Shown here one piece after another: positions 1 to 6,571 of a stretch of DNA of 13,351 nt. Origin of the DNA: Proteobacteria bacterium SG_bin9 (lineage in GTDB: Bacteria; Pseudomonadota; Alphaproteobacteria; Rhizobiales; Xanthobacteraceae); assembly GCA_002083525.1 (NCBI GenBank), contig LWDM01000033.1:1-13351 (forward strand), in the 5' to 3' direction. Position 1 is the stretch's first letter, and each line of letters opens with the position of its first letter. The notes under the pieces are model-generated. The model saw only the letters and a program-made list of their open reading frames with translations, had not been told where the DNA came from and did not search any database. Both the position numbers and the translations under genes were made by a program.

Positions 1-398
1 CGGTGGACCCGCTCGACTCGACCTCGCGCATGCTCTCGCCGCTGGTTGTCGGCGAAGAGCACTACGCGGTTGCGCGTCAGGTGCAGCAGGTGCTGCAGCG
101 TTACAAGGCGCTGCAGGACATCATCGCCATTCTCGGCATGGACGAACTGTCGGAAGAGGACAAGATCACGGTCGCGCGCGCCCGCAAGATCGAGCGCTTC
201 CTGTCGCAGCCGTTCCACGTCGCCGAAGTGTTCACCGGCTCGCCGGGCAAGTTCGTCGAGCTCGCCGACACCATCAAGGGCTTCAAGGGTCTTTGCGAAG
301 GCAAGTACGACTACCTGCCGGAAGCGGCCTTCTACATGGTCGGCACGATCGAAGAAGCCGTCGAGAAGGGCAAGAAGCTCGCGGCTGAAGCAGCCTAA
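1..398 (+). CDS. atpD: ATP synthase F1 subunit beta (C-terminal part, 5' end outside window)
   Basis: Catalytic beta subunit of the F1 sector of the membrane ATP synthase. Only the last 131 residues are present; the full protein is usually about 475 residues. The frame enters at base 3 with the conserved VDPLDSTSR segment, and then shows the family's C-terminal helical domain (QVQQVLQRYKALQDIIAILG, DELSEEDK, RARKIERFLSQPFHVAEVFTG). It ends in TAA at 396-398. The Walker A and B motifs lie upstream of the window. atpC follows after 17 bases, the usual atpD-atpC order at the end of the F1 operon, so the two are almost certainly co-transcribed. The identification is secure from sequence alone. 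Bases 1-2 belong to a codon that is cut by the window edge. Confidence 0.97.
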   Translation, partial: VDPLDSTSRMLSPLVVGEEHYAVARQVQQVLQRYKALQDIIAILGMDELSEEDKITVARARKIERFLSQPFHVAEVFTGSPGKFVELADTIKGFKGLCEGKYDYLPEAAFYMVGTIEEAVEKGKKLAAEAA

Positions 399-415
399 GT
401 CGGATAGAGCGGTTC

Positions 416-823
416 ATGGCAACTCTCCACTTCGAACTCGTCTCGCCTGAGAAGCTCGCCTATTCCGGCGAAGTGGATCAGGTCGACGTGCCCGGCCTCG
501 AAGGCGACTTCGGCGTGATGGCCGGTCATTCGCCGATGATCGCCAGCGTGCGTCCCGGCATCCTCACCATCACGGTCGGCGGCAAGCACGAGAAGATCAT
601 CGTGCTCGGCGGTCTCGCCGAGGTGAACGACAAGGGCCTGACGGTTCTCGCCGAGACGGCGACGTCGGTGCAGGATCTCGACAAGGCGGCGTTCGCCGAG
701 CAGATTTCGTCGATGGAAGAAGATCTCAAGGAACTCGAGGGCAACGCGCTCGATCGCGCGATTGAGCGGCTCGACCACTTCAAGGTGATCCACACTTACG
801 TCACCTCGACTGCAATGCATTGA
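416..823 (+). CDS. atpC: ATP synthase F1 subunit epsilon
   Basis: Epsilon subunit of the F1 central stalk, which couples rotor to catalytic head and can inhibit ATP hydrolysis. The 135-residue product is normal length. It has the N-terminal beta-sandwich (about residues 3-86) with the conserved block GDFGVMAGHSPMIASVRPG at 30-48, and then a charged helical hairpin (about 87-125). The ATG at 416 comes 17 bases after the atpD stop; the upstream GATAGAGCGG is only a weak ribosome binding site, but the start fits the family's N-terminus (MATLHFELVSPEK). It is the last gene of the ATP synthase operon here: a strong hairpin terminator begins 22 bases after the TGA. The gene beyond runs convergently. 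Confidence 0.97.
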   Translation: MATLHFELVSPEKLAYSGEVDQVDVPGLEGDFGVMAGHSPMIASVRPGILTITVGGKHEKIIVLGGLAEVNDKGLTVLAETATSVQDLDKAAFAEQISSMEEDLKELEGNALDRAIERLDHFKVIHTYVTSTAMH

Positions 824-845
824 TTGCAGTAAGGAACGGATTTGA

Positions 846-871
846 AAAAGGGCCGGTTAACCGGCCCTTTT
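846..871. terminator. Bidirectional intrinsic terminator between atpC and rppH
   Basis: A perfect 26-base palindrome with arms AAAAGGGCCGGTT and AACCGGCCCTTTT, centred on GTTAAC. On the plus strand it is followed by CTTTTG, and on the minus strand the arm continues to five T residues. It can therefore stop transcription from atpC (stop at 823) and from the convergent Nudix gene (stop at 894). In RNA the central bases must form a small loop. It is the only hairpin between the two converging units. Confidence 0.9.
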
Positions 872-893
872 CTTTTGCGAGTCGCGGTTTGGC

Positions 894-1397
894 TTAGTGC
901 GATTCCGCAAACCGCGCGAATTCGCGCGCGATCGTGCGGTAGACAATCTCGCGGAACGGCACCACCAGCTCGGCGACGCGATCGAGGCGCTCCCAGCGCC
1001 ACTGATCGAATTCCGGCGGCTGAGCGTCGCGGGTGGTGAGCGGATCGATCTCGCGCTCCTCTCCGGTGAAGCGCATGGCGAACCACTTCTGCCGCTGGCC
1101 GCGAAATTTCGCCAGCCGGTGCGGCGGGCCGAGGTACTCGGGGAATTCGTAGGTTAGCCAATCCGTCTCGCCGAGGTAGCTTGCGCTGGTGACGCCGGTC
1201 TCTTCCCAGAGCTCGCGCGCGGCTGCTTTGCGCGGATCTTCGCGTTCGTCGATGCCGCCTTGCGGCATCTGCCATTCGCGGCCGGGGAGAATGATTTCTG
1301 GCCCATCGTCCTGGAAACGGCGGGCGATCAGTACACGCCCTTGCGCATTGAACAGCGCGATCCCGACATTCGGCCGATAGGGCTTATCGCTGGTCAT
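894..1397 (-). CDS. RppH-type Nudix hydrolase, copy 1 (RNA pyrophosphohydrolase-like)
   Basis: Predicted to remove pyrophosphate from 5'-triphosphorylated RNA or to cleave dinucleoside polyphosphates, by similarity to RppH/NudH/IalA. It has 167 residues. The Nudix box at 47-69 is complete (G-GIDER-E, seven residues, RELWEETGV), preceded by the RppH-like WQMPQGG (42-48). Further on are the RppH hallmarks GQRQKWFAMRFTG and a C-terminal PEFDQWRWE segment. It lies 21 bases downstream of a second RppH-like gene in the same direction, probably in one transcript, and ends at the shared terminator at 846-871. No good Shine-Dalgarno precedes the ATG at 1397, so its translation may depend on the upstream gene. 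Copy 2 carries the more typical alphaproteobacterial RppH N-terminus, so copy 1 may be the one with the altered substrate. The family is certain; the exact substrate is inferred. Confidence 0.88.
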   Translation of the reverse strand: MTSDKPYRPNVGIALFNAQGRVLIARRFQDDGPEIILPGREWQMPQGGIDEREDPRKAAARELWEETGVTSASYLGETDWLTYEFPEYLGPPHRLAKFRGQRQKWFAMRFTGEEREIDPLTTRDAQPPEFDQWRWERLDRVAELVVPFREIVYRTIAREFARFAESH

Positions 1398-1418
1398 GGA
1401 TGCCGGTGAGCTGCGATG

Positions 1419-1919
1419 TCAGGCGAGCGTCTTGAACTCTTTCACCACGCGCTCGTAGACCGGCCGTTTGAACGGCACAATCAGCTCGGGCAGATTCTTC
1501 ATCGGCTCCCAGCGCCAGGCCACGAATTCCTGCTTGTGCCCGCCGCCGCCTGGGTTGGCGACGTCGATCTCGCTGTCCTTGCCGGTGAAGCGCATGGCGA
1601 ACCACTTTTGCTTCTGGCCGCGGTAGCGGCCCTTCCAGGTTCGGCCGGCGACGGTGCGGGGAATATCGTAGGTCAGCCAGTCCGGTACTTCGCCGATCTT
1701 CTCGACGGATTGGACGCTGGTCTCCTCGAACAGCTCACGTTTGGCTGCCTGCCAGCTGTCCTCGCCGCTGTCGATGCCGCCTTGCGGCATCTGCCAGACA
1801 TGGGTTTCGTCCACATGTTCGATGCCGCCAGCGCGGCGGCCGATGAAGACGAGGCCATCCTTGTTGAGCAACATGATGCCGACGCAGCTACGGTACGGGA
1901 GGTCTTCATAACGCGGCAT
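1419..1919 (-). CDS. rppH: RNA pyrophosphohydrolase (RppH/IalA-like Nudix), copy 2
   Basis: A 166-residue protein with the alphaproteobacterial RppH/IalA-like N-terminus (YRSCVGIMLLNKDGLVFIGRR). The Nudix box at 47-69 reads GGIDSGE, seven residues, RELFEETSV: the final glycine of the classical signature is serine, while the metal-binding glutamates (REL-EE) are intact. WQMPQGG and GQKQKWFAMRFTG follow the RppH pattern. RppH converts 5'-triphosphate mRNA ends to monophosphate so that RNase E can attack; RppH/IalA proteins can also cleave diadenosine polyphosphates. The ATG at 1919 has a CGGAG about 11 bases upstream. The gene sits 35 bases after the YibQ-like gene and 21 bases before copy 1, consistent with a three-gene transcript. 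Confidence 0.9.
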   Translation of the reverse strand: MPRYEDLPYRSCVGIMLLNKDGLVFIGRRAGGIEHVDETHVWQMPQGGIDSGEDSWQAAKRELFEETSVQSVEKIGEVPDWLTYDIPRTVAGRTWKGRYRGQKQKWFAMRFTGKDSEIDVANPGGGGHKQEFVAWRWEPMKNLPELIVPFKRPVYERVVKEFKTLA

Positions 1920-1954
1920 TCCGGAACGTGCTCCGTGTCGAGCTTGGTATCTGG

Positions 1955-3175
1955 TTAGCTCGATTTTGTTTTCTGCATCACGGTTGTCAATGGAACGAGG
2001 AGGAATCCGCGGCCCTCCAAGGCCTTGGCCCAGGCGCCAATGCGGTCGATGGATACCGGCAGGGCGGATGCGACGCCAACCGCGCTGCCGCGCTCCTTGG
2101 CGATGCCTTCGAGCTTGGCGAGGGCCCGGTCGATCTCGGCCGCAGTCGGCACCGCATCGATGCTGACGTCGGCCTTGGCGAACGGCACCGCCTGGGTCCC
2201 AGCTGCGGCGGAGGCGACGCTGCGCGGCGAGGTGCCGTCATCGAGCCAAGCGAGGCCGCGCTTCGCGGCTTCGCGCACGATCGGCTGCAGGGCGGCGTCG
2301 GTGACGACAAAGCGGGCGCCCATGAAATTGGCGATGCCGACATAGCCCTGGAAGCGGCTGAGGTGCCAGTGCAGGCGATCGATGTTCTGCTCGCCGCCGA
2401 GCGTGGTCAGCAGCGTCTGCGGGCCGGGATCGTTGTCCGGATAGTCGAACGGCTCCATCGGGATTTGCAGCAGCACCTCGTGCTTTTGCGCCCGCGCCCG
2501 TTCGACCAGCTTGGCGGGATCGGAGCCATACGGCGTGAACGCCAGCGTCACCGCGCCGGGCAGCTTCATGATCGCATCGTTGGTCTTCGCCGCGCCGACG
2601 CCGAGGCCGCCGACGACGATAGCGATGCTCGGAATCTTCGCGGCCCGAGCGCGATCGAGCGGCGTACCGGCGGCATAGGCGTCGAACGGCTTCAGCCCTT
2701 CGGCCATGATCGGGATCATGCCGTAGCGCGAGTTCTCGAGCAGCTTCTGGTTGACGCCTTCCATGCGCACCGGAGGCGCCGCGACACCGCCGCCATCCTT
2801 GCCGGGCTCGCTGGCACCGCTGCCGATCGGCACCTCGCGGCGGGCGCCGCTCGAGCCGTCGATGATGGTGATGGTCTTGCGGCCGGTGTCGACCGGCGGG
2901 ACCTGGGTATTTTTCGCGGGCTCGGAGGCTTTCACTTCGTCAGCAGGCTTGCTGCCAGTGTCGGCCGGCAGGCTCGCCGGATTGATGGCGACGCGCACCA
3001 CCGGTTCGCCGCCGAACGGATTGTCGGTGAACAGCGCGACTCCGGCAAAGCCGAGAAGGAACAGGGCGAGCACGCCGGCGAGCACCTGCATCGCCGTCAC
3101 CGGGAGGCGCACGGCGAGCCGCTTCTTGCGCGGCTTATCCTGCCCTAACGGGGCGCTCAGATCATCAACGGACAC
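1955..3175 (-). CDS. Divergent polysaccharide deacetylase family protein (YibQ-like)
   Basis: A 406-residue protein with a basic cytoplasmic N-terminus (PRKKR, 15-19), one transmembrane segment at about 25-49, a low-complexity Pro/Gly/Ala linker (about 60-140), and then the divergent polysaccharide deacetylase domain (about 181-395). Recognisable blocks are IAIVVGGLGVG (185-194), LAFTPYG (211-217), HEVLLQIPMEPFDYPDNDPG (232-251), FMGARFV (284-290), WLDDGTS (310-316) and DVSID (336-340). The domain is therefore expected in the periplasm. YibQ proteins lie beside envC in enterobacteria and are suspected to act on cell wall glycan; the true substrate is not known. The start is GTG at 3175, with GAGGG 11 bases upstream; the only in-frame ATG further up (3217) runs into a stop. 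It is separated from ctpA by a terminator, so it begins a new transcript with the two Nudix genes. Confidence 0.88.
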   Translation of the reverse strand: MSVDDLSAPLGQDKPRKKRLAVRLPVTAMQVLAGVLALFLLGFAGVALFTDNPFGGEPVVRVAINPASLPADTGSKPADEVKASEPAKNTQVPPVDTGRKTITIIDGSSGARREVPIGSGASEPGKDGGGVAAPPVRMEGVNQKLLENSRYGMIPIMAEGLKPFDAYAAGTPLDRARAAKIPSIAIVVGGLGVGAAKTNDAIMKLPGAVTLAFTPYGSDPAKLVERARAQKHEVLLQIPMEPFDYPDNDPGPQTLLTTLGGEQNIDRLHWHLSRFQGYVGIANFMGARFVVTDAALQPIVREAAKRGLAWLDDGTSPRSVASAAAGTQAVPFAKADVSIDAVPTAAEIDRALAKLEGIAKERGSAVGVASALPVSIDRIGAWAKALEGRGFLLVPLTTVMQKTKSS

Positions 3176-3191
3176 GGGCGGGGAAACCCTC

Positions 3192-3227
3192 GCGAATCAA
3201 TCTCTGAATCTTACCATGGCGAATCAA
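3192..3227. repeat. Short direct repeat upstream of the YibQ-like gene
   Basis: On the minus strand TTGATTCGC occurs twice (3227-3219 and 3200-3192), with starts 27 bases apart, inside the only promoter-bearing gap for the deacetylase-rppH unit. A shorter copy, TGATTCGC, covers the stop of ctpA at 3313-3306. The upstream copy also contains TTGATT, a possible -35, but the -10 at the right distance is poor. It could be a regulator site or chance; nothing in the sequence decides this. Confidence 0.3.
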
Positions 3228-3257
3228 CCGACGGCCCGCCGCAGGTGCGGCAGAATC

Positions 3258-3287
3258 AAAAAGGGCGGCTCGAAAGCCGCCCTTTTT
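3258..3287 (-). terminator. Intrinsic terminator of the rlmH-envC-ctpA unit
   Basis: Perfect 13-base inverted repeat (AAAAAGGGCGGCT / AGCCGCCCTTTTT) around a 4-base loop, 23 bases after the ctpA stop on the minus strand, with the stem running into a T tract. It separates ctpA from the next co-oriented gene at 3175, so that gene should have its own promoter. The T/A-rich flanks would also allow it to work on the plus strand, but no plus-strand gene leads into it. Confidence 0.92.
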
Positions 3288-3310
3288 CAAATGGAACCGA
3301 GATAAGCGAA

Positions 3311-4639
3311 TCAGTTGGCCGATTTGGCCTTCTCTGGGGTCGACTGCGCGTTGACCTTGATGCCGTGCAGGAAGTCGACGGCGGCCTTCAGCGCCTTGTC
3401 GTCCTTGACGTCCGGCGGGACGTAAGACTGCGAGCCGGTCTCTTCCTGGCCTTCGGCCTTGAGATGGCCGCGCAGCGAGGCTTCGCCCTTGGTGTCGGTC
3501 TTCGCCTTCAGTTCGTCCGGAATGTCCTGCAGAATTTCGAGGTCCGGCGAGATGCCCTTGGCCTGGATCGACTTGCCCGACGGCGTGAAGTAGCGGGCAG
3601 TGGTGAGGCGCAGCGCACCGTTGCCCGAGCCGAGCGGGATGATGGTCTGCACCGAGCCCTTGCCGAACGAGCGCGTGCCGATCAGCGTTGCGCGCTTGTG
3701 GTCCTGCAACGCGCCGGCGACGATTTCCGATGCCGAAGCCGAGCCGCCGTTGATCAGGATCGCGACGGGCTTGCCCTTGGTCAGGTCGCCCGGCTTCGCC
3801 GTGCGGCGCTGAGTCTCGTCGGCGTTACGGCCGCGCGTCGAGACGATCTCGCCGCGGTCGAGGAACGCATCCGACACCGACACGGCTTCTTCAAGCAGGC
3901 CGCCCGGGTTGTTGCGCAGGTCGATGATGAAGCCCTTCAGCTTTTCGGCGCCGATCTGGTTCGTGAGGTTGGTGATCTCGCGCTTGAGGCCTTCGGTGGT
4001 CTGCTCGTTGAAGGTCGTCACGCGGATGTAGGCGAGATCGTCGCTCTCGACGCGCGCGCGCACCGAGCGGACGCGAATGTTGTCGCGGGTCAGCGTCACT
4101 TCGATCGGCTTATCCGCACCCTTGCGGATGATCTTCAGCTTGATCTTGGTGTTGACCGGGCCGCGCATCTTCTCGACGGCCTGGTTCAGGGTGAGGCCCT
4201 GCACCGCTTCGTCGTCGAGGTTGGTGATGATGTCGTTGGCCATGATGCCGGCCTTCGATGCCGGCGTGTCGTCGATCGGCGACACGACCTTGATCAGGCC
4301 TTCTTCCATGGTGACTTCGATGCCAAGGCCGCCGAACTCGCCGCGCGTCTGCACCTGCATGTCGCGGAAGCTCTTCGCATCCATGTAGCTCGAGTGCGGA
4401 TCGAGACCCGTCAGCATGCCCGAGATGGCGGTCTCGACGAGCTTGGAGTCATCCGGCTTCTCGACGTAGTCGGCGCGCACGCGCTCGAACACGTCACCGA
4501 AGAGATTGAGCTGGCGATAGGTGTCCGACGTCGCGGCGCGCGCCGCCGAACCGATCACCGCGCGGGGCTGCATTATCGTCAAGGTCAGTGCCGCACCGGC
4601 AGCAGCGCTCAGGAGAACCATCGAAGTCTTGCGCATCAT
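3311..4639 (-). CDS. ctpA: Carboxy-terminal processing protease, S41 family
   Basis: A Ser/Lys periplasmic endoprotease that trims or degrades proteins from the C-terminus; relatives control peptidoglycan hydrolases. With the start at 4639 it has 442 residues: a hydrophobic export signal or anchor (about 7-35), an N-terminal helical part, a PDZ domain (about 98-165, with GEFGGLGIEV at 100-109), and the S41 core. GGSASASE (298-305) carries the serine nucleophile and GTRSFGKG (321-328) carries the general-base lysine K327. A charged tail follows (about 372-442). The ATG at 4639 has GAGAAGG 7 bases upstream and overlaps the envC stop (ATGATG, with the TGA inside), indicating translational coupling; an ATG at 4675 in the same frame has no such site. 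A terminator follows. The neighbouring EnvC-like gene points to a shared role in cell wall turnover during division. Confidence 0.95.
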   Translation of the reverse strand: MMRKTSMVLLSAAAGAALTLTIMQPRAVIGSAARAATSDTYRQLNLFGDVFERVRADYVEKPDDSKLVETAISGMLTGLDPHSSYMDAKSFRDMQVQTRGEFGGLGIEVTMEEGLIKVVSPIDDTPASKAGIMANDIITNLDDEAVQGLTLNQAVEKMRGPVNTKIKLKIIRKGADKPIEVTLTRDNIRVRSVRARVESDDLAYIRVTTFNEQTTEGLKREITNLTNQIGAEKLKGFIIDLRNNPGGLLEEAVSVSDAFLDRGEIVSTRGRNADETQRRTAKPGDLTKGKPVAILINGGSASASEIVAGALQDHKRATLIGTRSFGKGSVQTIIPLGSGNGALRLTTARYFTPSGKSIQAKGISPDLEILQDIPDELKAKTDTKGEASLRGHLKAEGQEETGSQSYVPPDVKDDKALKAAVDFLHGIKVNAQSTPEKAKSAN

Positions 4640-6003
4640 CCGCGAACCTTCTCGCCTTCGTTTGCAGCCCACCATGGGCCGGGGTCGATTGAAGTCCCGT
4701 CTTTGCGGAACTCGATATAGAGCACTGGCTGGGTTGCTGCGGTCGCGAGGATTGCGGCGACCTGGGATGTCGATCCCATCGTGGCCACAGGTTCTCCCGT
4801 CAGCACAAACTGGCCGATATTCACCGAAATTCGTTCCATCCCGGCGAGCAACACATGATACCCGCCCCCCGCATTGATGATCAAGAGTTGACCATAGCTG
4901 CGGAAGGGCCCGGAATACACAACCCAGCCATCACACGGCGTTGTGACCTGCGCGCCCGGACGCGTTGCCAAGGAAATGCCTTTTTCCACGCCACCTGCGC
5001 CATCGGAACGCCCAAAATCGCGAATTTTGACGCCATTGACCGGCATTGAGAGCAGGCCTTTGGCCGAGGCGAAGGCGATGGCCGGCGTGAGTCGGCCCGG
5101 GTCCTTGAACACGCTGGCGTTAGGCTTAACCCCAGACGGTGCGCCCTGCAGGCTCGCAGTCGCCGCGGCCTTCGCCGCGCTCTTGAGATCCTGTTCCATT
5201 TTCGCGATCAGGCCTTGCAGGCTGTCCACCTGCTTCGAGATCGCAATCGCGCGCTGACGTTCCGAATCGAGATCGCGCTCGATGTCACTCTGCTTCTTCT
5301 GACGCTCGTCGATGTAGGCCGCAAGCTGCGCGCGCTCGGTTGCGAGCTTATCGCGATCGGCGGCGAGCGCGTCGCGCTCCTGCGTGATCGCCTTGCGCAC
5401 GGTGACGAGATCGCCAAGGTCTTCGGCGAGTTTTTCGGCGCGCGCGCGCATCTCGGGAACGACGGCGCCAAGCAGCATCGCGGTGCGCAGCGATTTCAGC
5501 GCATCTTCCGGGCGCACCATCAAGGCCGGTGGCGTGCGGCGGCCGGCGCGCTGCAGCGCTGCGAGCACTTCGGTCGTCTCAGAGCGGCGCGACTCGAGCG
5601 ATGCGCGAATCTGCGTTTCGCGTGCATCGAGCGGTGCGATGCGCTTCTCCGTATCGCTGATCTTGGTTTCGACGCCGCGTACGCGGCCGGCGATGTCGAT
5701 CAGCTGCTGATTGAGTTTCGAGCGGTCCTGGCCGATGGCGGCGATATCCGCCTTCAATTTCTTCTCGAGTTCGGCAGCGATCTGCTGCTGCTTGCGCGCG
5801 AGTTCGAGTTCTTGCTCGTGCTGCTTGATCGCATCGGCCTGCGGCGCACTTATCTGCGGCGCGTTCGCTTGGGTGACCGGGGTGACCGGGGCGGCCGTCT
5901 GCGCGTGCGAAAAATGTGATGGCAAACTCAAGGCAGCGCCAAACATCAGCGAAGCGTATGTCGCGCGCTTGCCAGCGATGGTGGACTTCGATGTGGCTTT
6001 CAC
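4636..6003 (-). CDS. envC: EnvC-like murein hydrolase activator (degenerate LytM/M23 domain)
   Basis: A 455-residue exported protein. It has a signal peptide (about 1-34, likely cut after SHA at 32-34), long charged coiled coils (about 55-150 and 183-275), a linker, and a C-terminal LytM/M23 domain (about 320-440). The peptidase fold is recognisable (TRPGAQVTTPCDGWVVYSG, 347-365; GQLLIINAGGGYHVLLAGM, 371-389), but the zinc ligands are gone. The HxGxD site reads EKGISL (340-345), the histidine after the LLA strand is glycine 388, and the final HxH reads VLYIE (427-431). This is what EnvC-type activators of periplasmic amidases show: they bind and switch on AmiA/AmiB or AmiC rather than cut peptidoglycan. 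The start is GTG at 6003, 24 bases after rlmH, with GAGAT upstream. The end overlaps ctpA. A 9-base tandem duplication (gtgaccggg, 5873-5890) encodes PVTPVT after the signal peptide. Confidence 0.9.
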   Translation of the reverse strand: MKATSKSTIAGKRATYASLMFGAALSLPSHFSHAQTAAPVTPVTQANAPQISAPQADAIKQHEQELELARKQQQIAAELEKKLKADIAAIGQDRSKLNQQLIDIAGRVRGVETKISDTEKRIAPLDARETQIRASLESRRSETTEVLAALQRAGRRTPPALMVRPEDALKSLRTAMLLGAVVPEMRARAEKLAEDLGDLVTVRKAITQERDALAADRDKLATERAQLAAYIDERQKKQSDIERDLDSERQRAIAISKQVDSLQGLIAKMEQDLKSAAKAAATASLQGAPSGVKPNASVFKDPGRLTPAIAFASAKGLLSMPVNGVKIRDFGRSDGAGGVEKGISLATRPGAQVTTPCDGWVVYSGPFRSYGQLLIINAGGGYHVLLAGMERISVNIGQFVLTGEPVATMGSTSQVAAILATAATQPVLYIEFRKDGTSIDPGPWWAANEGEKVRG

Positions 6004-6027
6004 GTTGTCGCGTATCTCGGCAAGTAT

Positions 6028-6507
6028 TTAGACCCGATGATAGGGGTGGCCCGACAAAATGGTCGTGGCCCGGTAAAGCTGCTCCAGCAGCATGACGCGA
6101 ACAAACTGATGGGGCCAGGTGGCTTGCCCAAAGGCCAGCCTCACCTTCGCCTTGCGCCTCAATTCGGGCGAAAGTCCGTCCGCCCCGCCGATCACGAAGG
6201 CGGCGTCGGCCGAATCGTCCCGCCAGCGGCCAAGATGGCCCGCAAAGGCGGCGCTGTCGATATTGTCGCCGCGCTCGTCGAGGGTGACCAGCACGGCCTT
6301 TTCGGGGATCAAGGCGGCAATGGCCGCGCCTTCCTCGGCCATGCGGGTGGCCGTGTCGCGGGCCCGGCTTTCCGTCAGTTCATGGATCGTGATACCGCGA
6401 AATCCGATCTTTCGTCCGGTATCATCGAAACGTTCGCGGTAACGCTCGGCCAGGTCCCGCTCGGGACCTTGCTTCAGCTTGCCGACGGTGATGAGAAGCA
6501 CGCGCAT
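6028..6507 (-). CDS. rlmH: 23S rRNA (pseudouridine-1915 N3)-methyltransferase
   Basis: SPOUT-class methyltransferase that methylates pseudouridine 1915 in helix 69 of 23S rRNA on assembled 70S ribosomes, using S-adenosylmethionine. With the ATG at 6507 it has 159 residues, the usual length. It shows the SAM-binding trefoil-knot motifs: VLVTLDERG (72-80), FVIGGADGL (104-112), TWPHQFVRVMLLEQLYRA (130-147) and the C-terminal GHPYHR (153-158). The frame stays open up to 6603, but that extension is outside family length and crosses the start of the divergent gene at 6572, so it is rejected. It is the first gene of the rlmH-envC-ctpA unit. In related genomes rsfS normally precedes rlmH directly; here two oppositely oriented genes separate them. 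Confidence 0.96.
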   Translation of the reverse strand: MRVLLITVGKLKQGPERDLAERYRERFDDTGRKIGFRGITIHELTESRARDTATRMAEEGAAIAALIPEKAVLVTLDERGDNIDSAAFAGHLGRWRDDSADAAFVIGGADGLSPELRRKAKVRLAFGQATWPHQFVRVMLLEQLYRATTILSGHPYHRV

Positions 6508-6571
6508 GCGGCAACGTTCGCCCGAATGGTTGTCACGGTACGGTTGTAGCTGAAGCGGCGAGGGGGAGCCA

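Noticed and set aside
1928..3148. Long plus-strand open frame of 406 codons
   Set aside because: It is the antisense shadow of the deacetylase gene in GC-rich DNA; its translation is rich in Arg, Ala, Gly and His with no known motif, and the minus strand carries a clear family match.
3245..4720. Plus-strand open frame of 491 codons, the longest in the window
   Set aside because: Antisense to ctpA; it crosses the terminator at 3258-3287 and its composition (Arg, Asp, Leu, Val, His) is typical of a mirror frame. The minus strand encodes a full S41 protease.
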